Assembly: GCF_004217045.1 (NCBI RefSeq)
Contig: NZ_SGXM01000013.1
Location: 16,620-80,619, forward strand
Direction of reading: 5' to 3'
DNA: 64,000 nt
Source: Cupriavidus agavae
Lineage (GTDB): Bacteria; Pseudomonadota; Gammaproteobacteria; Burkholderiales; Burkholderiaceae
In this document: positions 34,002 to 43,764 of the stretch, in pieces
Numbering within the stretch: position 1 is the first letter of the stretch
Layout of the letters: each line of letters starts with the position of its first letter
Made by a program: the position numbers and the translations under genes
Notes under the pieces: generated by a model
The model's input: the letters and a program-made list of their open reading frames with translations, nothing else
Told to the model about the DNA's origin: nothing
Databases searched by the model: none

Positions 34002-35006
34002 TCAGGCTTTGATAAAGGCCAGAAGGTCGGCGTTGATAACCTCTGCCTGCGTAGTGGGCATACCATGCGGGAAGCCCTTGTAGGTTTTAAGCGTGCCCTT
34101 TTTTAGCAACTTGGCCGTAAGCGGCCCTGAATCGGCGTAGGGAACGATCTGATCGTCATCGCCATGCATTACGAGCACGGGCACATTGATCTTCTTCAGG
34201 TCCTCGGTAAAGTCAGTCTGCGAGAACGCCACAATGCCGTCGTAGTGCGCCTTCGCACTCCCCATCATGCCTTGCCGCCACCAGTTCTGAATAGTGCCTT
34301 CCTGGGGCTTGGCGCCCGCTCGGTTGTAGCCGTAGAACGGCCCAGCCGGCAGGTCACGGTAAAACTGAGCGCGGTTGGTGGCCGTCTGCACTTGCAGACC
34401 GTCGAACACATCCTTCGGCAGACCCTCCGGATTGGACGCAGACTTGAGCATCAGCGGCGGCACTGCCGCGATCAGGCAGGCCTTCGAAGCCCGCTTCTCG
34501 CCGTGGCGCGCCAGGTAACGCACGACTTCACCGCCGCCAGTGGAGTGGCCCACGTGGATCGCGCCCTTGAGATCGAGATGAGCCACCACCGCAGCCAAGT
34601 CATCGGCATAGTGGTCCATGTCGTGCCCGTCCCAGACCTGCGACGAGCGGCCATGACCCCGGCGGTCGTGAGCAACGACGCGGTATCCCTTGGACAGGAA
34701 GAACATCATCTGTGCGTCCCAGTCGTCCGAGCTTAGCGGCCATCCGTGCGAGAAGACGATGGGCGTCGCATTGGCAGGGCCCCAGTCCTTGAAGAAGATC
34801 TGGACACCGTCCTTGGTCGTGACGTAGTTCGTAGCGGAATTCTTCTCTGAGGCTGCTCCGCCCCGTGGTGCTTTGGGAGTCGCTGCAGTGGCTGGGGCCG
34901 CGAGCGGCAGCGCCGCTGTGACGGCAGCACCCGTTCCGAGCACGAGTAGTTGGCGACGGGAGACTTCCGTGGAGGTCGACGGCTGCGGCGTAGGCGAGAG
35001 TTTCAT
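34002..35006 (-). CDS. Exported alpha/beta hydrolase (non-heme chloroperoxidase-like)
   Basis: 334 residues. A twin-arginine signal (SRRQLLVLGTGAAV) at about 16-42 is followed by an alpha/beta hydrolase of the chloroperoxidase/esterase group: FSHGWPLSSDDW, HDRRGHGRS, nucleophile elbow GHSTGGG, a late Asp (HGDDDQIVP) and His (FPHGMP). All catalytic residues are present. It heads a row of - strand genes for exported enzymes in the cargo region. Confidence 0.85.
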   Translation of the reverse strand: MKLSPTPQPSTSTEVSRRQLLVLGTGAAVTAALPLAAPATAATPKAPRGGAASEKNSATNYVTTKDGVQIFFKDWGPANATPIVFSHGWPLSSDDWDAQMMFFLSKGYRVVAHDRRGHGRSSQVWDGHDMDHYADDLAAVVAHLDLKGAIHVGHSTGGGEVVRYLARHGEKRASKACLIAAVPPLMLKSASNPEGLPKDVFDGLQVQTATNRAQFYRDLPAGPFYGYNRAGAKPQEGTIQNWWRQGMMGSAKAHYDGIVAFSQTDFTEDLKKINVPVLVMHGDDDQIVPYADSGPLTAKLLKKGTLKTYKGFPHGMPTTQAEVINADLLAFIKA

Positions 35007-35063
35007 GGCATCAAGATTAACTAAGGGTGGTACAACGGAACTGGCGACCAGGGTAGCGATGCG

Positions 35064-35914
35064 TCAGCGTTTGTCAGTCTTCCCTAGTCGGGCGAGGACG
35101 TCGTCGGTGGTCCACAACGCGTTAGCCATGTAGCGGAAGTTGATCAGCGCGCTCAAATTGCCATCCCCTTCGGGAAGCTTTGGGCCCGCAACGGCGTCAC
35201 GCACGACGGCCACTTCAAAGCCTTCCTCTAGGAACTCGCGCAGGTGTGACTCGACGCACACGTTCGCCAGCATCCCCGCCAGGATGATCTTCGTCACGCC
35301 TGCTTGCGAAGCTGCAACGAGAGATCATTGGCCTGCGGGCCATAAAGCTTGTGAGGCGAGGCAATGATGGTATGGCCATCCTCGATGTAGGGCTTGAACT
35401 TCGGCATGAAGTCCGCCCCCGAGCCACGGAAGCCATCCAGGCTCAGCGAACTGGGCCGGTCGAATATCTTGATCTTGTGCTGGAAGAGTTCGGCCGGGCC
35501 CTGAAACTTCCAGCGGTGATCGTGCGGATAGTAGTAATGAGGCGAAATCGCGACGACGATACCGGCCTTCTTCGAGGCATCGAACAGACGTAGCAAATTC
35601 TGCACGATCCGTGTCTCCGTGACGGATTCACCGACGGCGGGCCAGGCGGCACCCTCCGGACTCATGAAGTCAATCTGAGGATCGATCACGACCAACGAGG
35701 TGCGCTCCATGTCGAGCGTCATTGTGGGCACGGGCATCGCGCGCTGAACCGGATCGACATACTGCGCTGGCGTAATCGGCTCCGGATGCGCGGTGGCAGT
35801 CGCAATACTTGCCATCGCCACCGCGAGTGCAGCCGCCCAGCGGAAGGCGAAGCGTCGGTACTTGTCGCACCTCAACTGCGCCTCCTTCTCCATATAGTAA
35901 TTTCGCTCGGTCAT
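35064..35914 (-). pseudogene. Exported cysteine hydrolase (isochorismatase family), split by a frameshift
   Basis: The first part (35294-35914) has a signal peptide and the catalytic Asp (VVIDPQIDFM) and stops at TGA 35294-35296. The second part (35064-35297) starts with an overlapping GTG and holds the catalytic Cys region LAGMLANVCVESHLREFL. Joined they give one complete cysteine hydrolase of about 280 residues, with the sequence LRKQAGVTKIIL across the break. Either one base is missing, or the two halves are made separately; a split enzyme of this family would be unusual. Confidence 0.65.
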
Positions 35915-36368
35915 TTTTTCTCTTGAACGAGAGTTGACATCGTCAACTTCGATGTCGATGCCCGATTCGTAGCACCTCGATGCATCGATACGCAACGATC
36001 AATATCCAACTTGCTAGGCGGAAGCTTAGTCGTCAGGTTCCGCAGGCACTAGACACGGCAGCGAACTACGTTGTTGTTCTCAACGCACCAATCAATCGTC
36101 CCTCAGGTCGCCCAGTCCAGGCGAGCGCCTAGAATGGACCCCTGCCCCATCCTTCCCATCCACGTAGTCGCTTCCCAAGGAAGCTCATTGCATCCAACTT
36201 AGTGTCGATGGATTTCGCCATGCAGCTACCGGCTCAAATAGAGCCGGTCGACAGGGTCACCTTCGTTGGCTGGAGCTTCGCAGGACACTCCCCTGAAAGC
36301 CAGGCGGCGCTTCCAATGATCGGAGTATGGTGACCACATCAACGGCGGCAGGGCGATCTACAGTTGCA
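35915..36368. other. Gene-free stretch
   Basis: About 450 bases between the cysteine hydrolase and the cupin gene. I see no supported gene, RNA or repeat. It should contain the promoter of the hydrolase genes. Confidence 0.4.
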
Positions 36369-36827
36369 TCACTGTTTCAGCGGCGTCGTCAGCACAACAT
36401 CATCGGTATCCACTACAAACACCGCCAGCAACTTTGCCGGCTCGGTCTTGCTCGCATTCGCACTGACATCGTGCCGATCGCCGGGCATCTCGGTGAAGTT
36501 CTGTCCTTTGGTATAGGTGCGCAGTGGTCCGCCATTCAGTTGATTCAATACCGAACCTTCCAACACGGTCGCGTAGATGATCGCGGACTTGGCGTGTGTG
36601 TGCGCCGCGTTGACGCCGCCGGGCTCGTACTCGACAAGCACGCCCTTGATACTCTTCCCGGGCATGTTCGGAATGGCTTGCTGATACACCGGCGTCACCT
36701 TGACGCCAGTGGTCAGTATGGCAAATGCGCTCGGCGCGGCCGATGTCTGATGGGCTGAGTGGTCCTGAGCGAATGCCGCCTGCAGCGGCAGGGTAGCGAA
36801 CAGCAGCGAGGCGATGAGCTTGTTCAT
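36369..36827 (-). CDS. Secreted cupin-domain protein
   Basis: 152 residues with a cleavable signal peptide (MNKLIASLLFATLPLQAAFA). The mature part is a small cupin: YEPGGVNAAHTHAKSAIIYA carries the two His of the first metal motif, and GDRHDVSANAS the second motif. Probably periplasmic and metal-binding. It lies 42 bases after the NAD(P)-binding protein gene on the same strand. Confidence 0.8.
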   Translation of the reverse strand: MNKLIASLLFATLPLQAAFAQDHSAHQTSAAPSAFAILTTGVKVTPVYQQAIPNMPGKSIKGVLVEYEPGGVNAAHTHAKSAIIYATVLEGSVLNQLNGGPLRTYTKGQNFTEMPGDRHDVSANASKTEPAKLLAVFVVDTDDVVLTTPLKQ

Positions 36828-36869
36828 AATGCAACTCCGGTTGGATAACGTGAATAGTGACGCAGCTAG

Positions 36870-37637
36870 TCAGCGAGCGGCCTGCCAACCTTGCAACCAG
36901 GCCGCGTGTGTGGTCGTGCCAAGGCGTGCCTTGCCAAGCGGGACCAGCGAGTGTTCCGTGACGGTGCCGCCGAAGTATGTCGCAGCCGGATCGCGCTCGA
37001 CCGCACGTGCATCACCAATCAAGGCCAGATGATTGCGGATGATGTTGTCGAACGGTGCGCGCTCCGGACCCGCGATTTCAAGAATTCCGTTAATCGGCGT
37101 GCCGACGGCAATCTCTGCGAGAAATCCCGCTACATCGTCGGCAGCGATCGGTTGGAATAGGCCACCTGGCAGGCGGACTTTGTTTTGCACGGCGCTGCCG
37201 TCGGCGATGGCAGTCAGGAACTCAAGGAACTGCGTCGCCCGCACAATCGTATATGGCGTAGGCGCTGCGGTCACAACCGCCTCCTGTGCAACCTTGCCCT
37301 GGAAGTAGCCGTTATCCGGCATGCGGTCCACGCCAACGATCGAAAGCACCACGTGGTGCTGTACTTTGGCTGACGCTTCAGCGACGGCAAGACTACGACT
37401 CGACGTCTCGAAGAAGGCTTTAACTACGGTAGGGTCGTAGGATGCGGCGTTGCTGACGTCAATCACGACATTGGCGCCGGTCAGCGCCTCCGCCAGGCCT
37501 TCCCCAGTGAAAGTGTCCACACCCGTGGAGGGCGCAGCGACGACAACTTCATTGCCGGCGGCGAGTAACAGTGCCGCAACCTTGCGTCCAATCAGTCCAG
37601 TGCCACCGACAATGACGATCTTCTGTTTTGCTTGCAT
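36870..37637 (-). CDS. NAD(P)H-binding (NmrA-like) oxidoreductase
   Basis: 255 residues, with the Rossmann motif VIVGGTGLIGRK at residue 7 on. ATG 37637 has AGGAG nine bases upstream; the frame is open 43 codons further through the operator, which is rejected. It is divergent from the SDR gene at 37867, and the space between holds a four-site operator, so the two are probably co-regulated. Confidence 0.8.
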   Translation of the reverse strand: MQAKQKIVIVGGTGLIGRKVAALLLAAGNEVVVAAPSTGVDTFTGEGLAEALTGANVVIDVSNAASYDPTVVKAFFETSSRSLAVAEASAKVQHHVVLSIVGVDRMPDNGYFQGKVAQEAVVTAAPTPYTIVRATQFLEFLTAIADGSAVQNKVRLPGGLFQPIAADDVAGFLAEIAVGTPINGILEIAGPERAPFDNIIRNHLALIGDARAVERDPAATYFGGTVTEHSLVPLGKARLGTTTHAAWLQGWQAAR

Positions 37638-37716
37638 ACGACTCTCCTGGTATTCGTTTAGGCCTGCGTTGTTGCAGGGATGACTGAATAGTAGGGAGTG
37701 ATGACCCATTGTGCCG

Positions 37717-37806
37717 TTCCAGTCTTGCGCCGGTTGTTCCGATCTTGCGATCTCGGAGGAGAACACTCAGATCGCAAGATTGGAACATTTGGCGCAATCT
37801 ACGGAA
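37717..37806. promoter_or_regulatory. Four-site operator between divergent oxidoreductase genes
   Basis: TTCCAGTCTTGCGC (37717) and TTCCGATCTTGCGA (37737) are direct repeats 20 bases apart. On the other side TCGCAAGATTGGAA (37772) and GCGCAATCTACGGAA (37792) are the inverted versions, also 20 bases apart. The inner two form a 12-13-base palindrome. Spacing by two helical turns fits paired AraC-type half-sites, one pair for each divergent promoter. Regulator genes of that family lie at 38760 and 40309. Confidence 0.75.
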
Positions 37807-37866
37807 AGCCCGGCGAGCGGTGTGAGCCTATAAGGATGCATTCAGTTCTCTCGCCTTAGTGACCCT

Positions 37867-38838
37867 ATGCCAGCAGCTTGCATCATCCTCGTCACCCACG
37901 CCGCAGAAGGCGTCGGCCCTATCACCGTGACTGCCTTGGCGCACGGCGGCCATACCGTCTACGCGGCGCTCAACTGCCGCCGTTGGCGCGACCGCGCACA
38001 GGCGCAGCGTCTGCGAGACAGCGCCATCGAGCACGGCCTCGACATCCGGATAGTCGACATGAAGCCTGAGTCGTCGGACAGTGTTTCGAAAGCGGTCGGT
38101 GAGATTGTTCATACAAGTGGGCAGATCGATATCCTCGTCCAAGGTGGTGTTCCATCAATGGTTGGACCAACAGAGGCTTTCGCACCGGAGCAGGCATCCA
38201 AGACTCTCGGCCGGTACCTTGTGGGCGCGCAGCGCACCTTGCGCGCGGTGCTGCCTCACATGCGCGAAGCCCACGCGGGGCTCATCATCTGGGTGCTCGG
38301 CACCGCTGCCGGGGGCGGGACGGCACCCTACCTTGGCTGGTATTGCGCAATCCAGTCCGGCCTTGAGGCGCTGGCCGTGCAATATGCGCGCGATTTGGTC
38401 CCATTCGGCATCGAGAGCGCGCTTGTCATGTCGGGAATGTTTGGTACGCTGTCAAGCCCCTTCCAACGGCCTGAATTGCCCGCCGATCAGACCACGAGCG
38501 CAGCTTACTCGCGCCGGCTGGGGCTCCAATTCCAGCAACGGATTCAGAACGCGGCCGACGAGCTTTCGTGTGCGGAAGAGATTCCCGGTGCCACGGCAGG
38601 AGCGGTGGCAATGATCGTCGAGACCCCCGCGGGACAGCGTCCTTTCCGGACTATAGTCGATCCAGTGAAGGACGGCGCCGACGTCGTATTTCTCGTACTA
38701 GATCGAGTGCGTGCCGAGATGATGCGTCGACTCGGCTGCGGCGATCTGCTGGATGTCTGCTACCGGGAGCGGCGCAGCGATGAAGGCGTAACCCCCGAAA
38801 CCTTGCGGAACGCAGAGGCAAACGACGATGGCGTCTGA
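37867..38838 (+). CDS. SDR-family protein with altered active site
   Basis: 323 residues with a short-chain dehydrogenase fold. The cofactor motif is changed (VTHAAEGVG for TGxxxGxG) and the catalytic YxxxK reads YCAIQ, so the Lys is Gln. It may bind a nucleotide without being a normal dehydrogenase. The last 79 bases overlap the end of the convergent AraC gene. Control probably comes from the operator upstream. Confidence 0.7.
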   Translation: MPAACIILVTHAAEGVGPITVTALAHGGHTVYAALNCRRWRDRAQAQRLRDSAIEHGLDIRIVDMKPESSDSVSKAVGEIVHTSGQIDILVQGGVPSMVGPTEAFAPEQASKTLGRYLVGAQRTLRAVLPHMREAHAGLIIWVLGTAAGGGTAPYLGWYCAIQSGLEALAVQYARDLVPFGIESALVMSGMFGTLSSPFQRPELPADQTTSAAYSRRLGLQFQQRIQNAADELSCAEEIPGATAGAVAMIVETPAGQRPFRTIVDPVKDGADVVFLVLDRVRAEMMRRLGCGDLLDVCYRERRSDEGVTPETLRNAEANDDGV

Positions 38839-39656
38839 TAACCCACTGCCATACCGATACTAGTAACTGGCATTTCGGTCGTGATCAGCAGATGGCGCGC
38901 ATGGCCGATTCGCAGTGCCGTAAGCCATTCATGCGGCGTTTGTCCGGTGGCAAGCCGAAATGCGGTGCAGAAGTGAAAACGGCTCATCTGCAACAGGCCG
39001 GCGAGGTCATCGAGCCGAATTTCCTGGTCAAGGGAATCCTTCATATAGTCGGTGACCCGACGCACTTGCCAGTCGACCAGACCCTTGCGTACAGTTGGCG
39101 CGGGCATTGCCGACTGCGCCGAATGGCCGCGGACTAGTTGCGCGCACAGCAGGTCCAAAGCATGGTCGGCAAACAAGGAGGAACTTGGGTCACCCGTGGC
39201 AGCCTCGTGGCTAAGAATCTCGAGGATGCGCGAGGCAACGGGGTCGTCGACACAGATGCGACCCACCAGTTCGATACTCGTGGTACCCAACGCCATCAAA
39301 CTGGCGGCCTCCTGCAGTCGATCGCTGCCGAGATAGACATGGGATACCTCGATCGGCCCCTCCACGTCCCACCGCCCCTCCTGCCCCGCGGGAATGATGG
39401 TCACCGTGCCGGGCCGGGTACGTGCACTCACACGTTTGCCATCCACACGGCAGCTTGAATTCTGCGCCACACCGTAGTAGGTCATGATCACATGAGTGTC
39501 CATGGCCGGCAGCGAGGCATGAAACTCACCATGCCGCCAGCGCCGGGTCAGGCGCGTCCCACCGCGCATGATATTGGCCAGCGTTGGTGGCTGGTCAAGG
39601 ATGTCGCTAATCGCAACTGCTGCATCGGAGGCGGCCATGGCTGTCATGCGAGTCAT
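38760..39656 (-). CDS. AraC-family regulator
   Basis: 298 residues: a variable N-terminal sensor domain and a C-terminal double helix-turn-helix (IRLDDLAGLLQMSRFHFCTA ... SIGMAVGYQTPSSFASAFRK). The long upstream open frame is non-homologous, so I start at ATG 39656, with ATG 39647 and 39638 as alternatives. The 3' end overlaps the SDR gene convergently. It is a candidate for the operator at 37717-37806. Confidence 0.8.
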   Translation of the reverse strand: MTRMTAMAASDAAVAISDILDQPPTLANIMRGGTRLTRRWRHGEFHASLPAMDTHVIMTYYGVAQNSSCRVDGKRVSARTRPGTVTIIPAGQEGRWDVEGPIEVSHVYLGSDRLQEAASLMALGTTSIELVGRICVDDPVASRILEILSHEAATGDPSSSLFADHALDLLCAQLVRGHSAQSAMPAPTVRKGLVDWQVRRVTDYMKDSLDQEIRLDDLAGLLQMSRFHFCTAFRLATGQTPHEWLTALRIGHARHLLITTEMPVTSIGMAVGYQTPSSFASAFRKVSGVTPSSLRRSR

Positions 39657-40308
39657 CTCGAGCGAACTAGACAGCACTGTACCGGCGCCGCGATGTGGTG
39701 ACAACTTTCTTGGAACTTCCGGGTGGCGAAATGCCGGGGAGTATCCGACCAGCCGTAGAGACCCCGGACCGCCCGCAGATGGGGCAAACGGTTCGCTCGC
39801 TGCAGAAAAACAAACGCCGCGCGCTGTGCGCCGCGAGCATGAGTCGGCCGGTTGGGACCGCGCAAGGCAAGATGTGACGCGGAGCGCGCCATGGCACAAG
39901 CTTAGACGCAATGATGGCCGGCATGCCCCCCAAATACCAAGCCCGACCGTAGGCCGGCGCTTCATCCGGCCGGAGCTACATGAAGGCAACGTCTTCTGAC
40001 TTTTTTGTGAAGACGATCTCGATTCTCCTGCCGCTTCAGCGTCGCCAAGGTGACCTCTGTCCAGTACAAATAGGAGGCGGGCGGGGCGACCGCGCTGTGT
40101 GTCTCCTCCGATGACAGCGGGTGGCAGAATTTCAGGGATTTTTTGGTTAAAATCGCGGGGTATTTTTCGGCGGGGCGTGACCGGGCTTGAATCTGGGCGC
40201 GGCCCGATTATCCGGCGGTAATGTCCATACGTTTGCGCGGAATTTCGTGCGCTGCCGGTCCAGGGTCGGCAGGCAGGAATTGCCGGTGCATCGGCAATTC
40301 CTGGTCGA
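39657..40308. other. Long intergenic stretch between two divergent AraC genes
   Basis: About 650 bases. No supported gene. An AT-rich block near 40135-40170 (TTTTTTGGTTAAAATC, GGTATTTTTC) could hold promoter elements for the + strand AraC gene. Confidence 0.4.
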
Positions 40309-41217
40309 ATGATGCGCAATCCAACGCCTTTCCAGTTCCGCGAGAAATACAACGACGCCACGTTGGTGATGTCATCGGCCGGTCGGGCTTGGTCCGGACT
40401 GTTTGCCGAAGTGCGTGACCATAGCGGCGGCATCATCACGCGCAATGCCGGGTTGCCGTTCAACGAGTTGGTCATCGATCCGCACGGCAGCACGTCCGCC
40501 GTGGTCACCCGTACTGGATATGGACTGGTGGATCGCACGCCGGCCAAGCGCGGTACGGTGTGGCTGTGTCCCAAGGGTATTCAGGAGGACGAGGTTTCCA
40601 TCTCGACGGTGCTACCGGGCATGCTGCATCTCTATCTCGATCCAGCGCTGTTCACGCCTGAATCGCTTGGCGAGAGTGCCACCGGCACCGAGGCCAATAC
40701 GTTCTATTTCGACCGCGGCTTCGAGGATCCGTTAATTGCGCAGATCGGATTGACCATCCTTGCGGAACTGCGCGAGGAAACGCCCACCGGCAATCTGTTG
40801 GTGGAAAGTCTGGCCGGTACGCTGGCGGTGCGCATGCTGCATCGCCGGGCCAGTGTTGCAGCGCTGCGCATGAGTCGACTCGAAGCCGAACCAGATCTTG
40901 CACAACATCGCATGCGGCGTGTGATGGACTATATTCGAGCGAATCTCGAGAGCGATATCCGCCTGGACGACCTCGCGAGCATCGCCTGCCTGAGCCGTTT
41001 TCATTTTGTGCGCGCCTTCAAGGCGGCCACGGGCAAAACCCCTTATCGGTGTGTCACTGATTTGCGCATCGAACGCGCCAAGACGCTGCTCCGTCTCCGC
41101 CAGCTATCGTTGATGGAAATTGCGGTTGAGCTCAATTTCTCGTCGCAAGCTACGTTCACGCGCGCCTTCCGCGCAGCCACCGGCTATACGCCTGGCCAAT
41201 ATCCCGGCCGGAATTAG
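40309..41217 (+). CDS. AraC-family regulator
   Basis: 302 residues; the C-terminal AraC domain is complete (IRLDDLASIACLSRFHFVRA and LMEIAVELNFSSQATFTRAF). The N-terminal domain resembles the one in the regulator at 38760. The start ATGATG at 40309 is not backed by a strong ribosome site. Two AraC genes of similar type in 2.5 kb suggest duplication or two imported modules. Confidence 0.8.
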   Translation: MMRNPTPFQFREKYNDATLVMSSAGRAWSGLFAEVRDHSGGIITRNAGLPFNELVIDPHGSTSAVVTRTGYGLVDRTPAKRGTVWLCPKGIQEDEVSISTVLPGMLHLYLDPALFTPESLGESATGTEANTFYFDRGFEDPLIAQIGLTILAELREETPTGNLLVESLAGTLAVRMLHRRASVAALRMSRLEAEPDLAQHRMRRVMDYIRANLESDIRLDDLASIACLSRFHFVRAFKAATGKTPYRCVTDLRIERAKTLLRLRQLSLMEIAVELNFSSQATFTRAFRAATGYTPGQYPGRN

Positions 41218-41403
41218 TGCGTGCACCGCCAGAGTGCCAAACGTGAGACGGCAGCAATATCGGCATACTGATGCGCAACGATTGCAAGTACCGCCAGTTT
41301 CCATCGTGAAAGAATGCACGCATGCCATTTGACGCCGGACTCGGGAAACGGCGCGTAGCTGACCGGCATGGCAAAGTTCCTTGGCGCGCGGAGGAAAAAA
41401 ACG

Positions 41404-42414
41404 ATGGGCTTGATATTGGAATCGTCGCTGGCGCTAACGCACAGCGATCTCTCGGCGCCGCTGCATCGCGCCGACACCTTGTCGGCAACTTTCGGCGCGA
41501 GCTACACCGGCATCATGGCCTTCATGGCGGTGGCGACCGAAGGCAGCTTTGCCAAAGCAGGCGAACGGCTCGGCATCAGCCGCTCGGCTATCAGCCGCAA
41601 CGTGCAAAAGCTAGAATCTCAACTCAGCACACGGTTGTTTGTCCGCACCACGCGCAACACACAATTGACACACGAGGGACGCCGCTTCTTCGATAATTGC
41701 CACCAGGGCGTCGCACATATGGCGGAGGCGATCAACGACATGCTGGAACTGCGCCAAGGTCCGCCAAGCGGCCTGATCAAGATCGGAGCCCCAGTCAGCT
41801 TTGGCCGCAAGGTGCTGGCGCCGCTACTGGAACGTTTCTCCAACGCCTATCCGGACCTCTCGCTCGATCTGCACCTCGATGATGGCCTGCTCGACCATGC
41901 TTCGGACGAGCTCGATGTGGCATTCCGCAGCGGACGTATTGAAGATTCCAGCATCATCGCACGCCGCTTGGGACCGATGCGACGCGCAGTCTGTGCCGCG
42001 CCATCATACGTCGCCACGAATGGATTGCCGGCAACGCCGGAAGAACTGGCGCACCACCAGTGCATCAGCCATCGCAGCGCAAGCGGCCGTGTGCAAGAAT
42101 GGGAGTTTCATCGCGAAGGCCGCGTGCGCAAACTCGCGCTAAAATCGCGATTTACGGTCAACAATTCCGATCTGGTGCTCCACGCTGTGCTGCAAGGTTG
42201 GGGCTTGGCGCAGATAGCGGACTTTCAGATCGCCGACCACGTCGCCGCCCACGAGCTCGTGGTGACGCTTGCCGATGAGCTGCCCAACGACCTCGGCCAC
42301 TACATTTGCTATCAGAGCCGCTGCCACCTTCCGGCGCGAACGCGTGTGTTCGTTGACTTCATGGTGGCCGAATTTCCGCGATTTTCGTTCGGCGGGGTGG
42401 GTTTGGACGCTTGA
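41404..42414 (+). CDS. LysR-family regulator
   Basis: 336 residues. N-terminal winged helix-turn-helix (FMAVATEGSFAKAGERLGIS RSAISRNVQK) preceded by about 40 extra residues, then a LysR substrate-binding domain (SGLIKIGAPVSFGRKVLAPL). ATG 41404 has GGAGG ten bases upstream; the ATG twelve codons earlier overlaps this site. It is the last cargo gene before the backbone resumes. Target genes are unknown. Confidence 0.85.
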   Translation: MGLILESSLALTHSDLSAPLHRADTLSATFGASYTGIMAFMAVATEGSFAKAGERLGISRSAISRNVQKLESQLSTRLFVRTTRNTQLTHEGRRFFDNCHQGVAHMAEAINDMLELRQGPPSGLIKIGAPVSFGRKVLAPLLERFSNAYPDLSLDLHLDDGLLDHASDELDVAFRSGRIEDSSIIARRLGPMRRAVCAAPSYVATNGLPATPEELAHHQCISHRSASGRVQEWEFHREGRVRKLALKSRFTVNNSDLVLHAVLQGWGLAQIADFQIADHVAAHELVVTLADELPNDLGHYICYQSRCHLPARTRVFVDFMVAEFPRFSFGGVGLDA

Positions 42415-42691
42415 TGCTGACCCAGTAGGGGAACAGACAAAGACTTGACTACTTGGAGGTAGTCCACCCTTTCGTGCTCAGACTCCGCTAGCAAATCCGG
42501 GCATGCGGATTCTCGTTGTGTCCGGACGAATGCTGGTGTTTGCAACTTCCTCCGGCCTAACAATTTCTAGCCGGCATGCCACTCATCGCCATCGCAATGG
42601 CTGCACGTCACAGGGCGCGGAAAGCATGTGCGAATCACCGTTCTCAGGCATGGCGACAGGCTGTTTGGGGTCGTTCAGAGACGGTCGCGGC
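42415..42691. other. Gene-free stretch at cargo/backbone border
   Basis: No supported gene. The border between cargo (genes on both strands) and backbone (- strand genes with structured leaders) lies in or near this stretch. Confidence 0.4.
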
Positions 42692-42718
42692 GAAAAAAGC
42701 CCTCAACGAGTGAGGGCG
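42692..42718 (-). terminator. Terminator of the methylase operon
   Basis: GCCCTCA-CTCGT-TGAGGGC followed by TTTTTTCG on the - strand, about 120 bases after the methylase-like stop. Confidence 0.85.
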
Positions 42719-42837
42719 GGGAGAATGGGTCCATCTTGAGAGAGCTTCCGTAGCGGGGCCGCTACAGAAACAATCATAAGAGCGGAATGTCCGGTCTAAT
42801 TGCCCGAAAGGTCGACAGTTTCGACGCCTTTTCGCCG

Positions 42838-43764
42838 TCAGAACAGCGCAAGCTGGTCATCGGGCACGAAGACCAGCATTGTGGCCGCCTGCACGCTTGG
42901 CTGCTTGGGATCAGCACTCACGTGAAGGGTAAGTTCAACTTTGTCCTCGTTTGGCGATGGCGAAGGATTCAACTCAGTGCAATCAGCCGGCGCTGGTACC
43001 GCTTCACTCAACGATTCCATTGCCTCACGGAAACGCTGGAGTCGCAGCTTCGCACCCCACCCTCCAAGGACGTGAGCCGGTGTGAACCATGTGCCCCAAG
43101 CTTCGACGGATAGCGCGTTGCCGTGCACGACGATGGCGGGGATATGCAGGAGCGACAACTGCACGTACGCCATATGCACACACCGTGGATCGATGTCGAT
43201 ACACGTCGCATGCATCGACTGCTGGTAGTTGCGCCCGGCGTCGTGGAGCGCATCGGCGCAGGCAATCACCATCCCGGCCGCGCCACAGGCCGGCTCGCTG
43301 ATCGAGACGAAACCATCGCGATCGATGTAGGGATTGCCATCGCCGTTGTTGATGCTTGCCATCAGACGCGAGACGCTGTAGGGCGTGAAGAACTGCCCTG
43401 CCCGATCGTTGCCGAGCTCGAGCAACATGTACGTCTGACCAAGAACGTCAGCCAAGCCGTCACCATGCGGGACAAGCTGCTGCACCCGAGCTTCAAAGGT
43501 CATCGTCAAGGCGCGCAGCATATGCGAGAACCGGACCAGGTCCTCGCGTTCATAGCGCTTCACGATCTCCAGATAACGCTTCTCCCGCGCATCGAACTGG
43601 TGGCGGTCGACCGCGTTGCTGATGGCAAGCGCCGACAGTTCGACAAAGTCGGAGAAGACCTCGTGCATTGAGTGGCGGTGCCCAAAGGCTTTGAAATAGG
43701 AAAGCAGCTGTTTGTGGGGATCGCTGGCGGTGCCTTCGAACCTGCGTTTGGCGGCCTTACTCAT
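42838..43764 (-). CDS. N-6 DNA methylase-like protein lacking NPPY
   Basis: 308 residues with the type I HsdM-like N6-methylase core: GQFFTPYSVSRLM (123-135) and the AdoMet motif EPACGAAGM (157-165), then an IDIDP acidic motif. The catalytic NPPY/F motif IV expected after HGNAL is missing; the sequence there is VEAWGTWFTPAHVLGG. It may bind AdoMet or DNA without methylating, perhaps for anti-restriction. ATG 43764 overlaps the stop of a 46-residue gene. Confidence 0.75.
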   Translation of the reverse strand: MSKAAKRRFEGTASDPHKQLLSYFKAFGHRHSMHEVFSDFVELSALAISNAVDRHQFDAREKRYLEIVKRYEREDLVRFSHMLRALTMTFEARVQQLVPHGDGLADVLGQTYMLLELGNDRAGQFFTPYSVSRLMASINNGDGNPYIDRDGFVSISEPACGAAGMVIACADALHDAGRNYQQSMHATCIDIDPRCVHMAYVQLSLLHIPAIVVHGNALSVEAWGTWFTPAHVLGGWGAKLRLQRFREAMESLSEAVPAPADCTELNPSPSPNEDKVELTLHVSADPKQPSVQAATMLVFVPDDQLALF

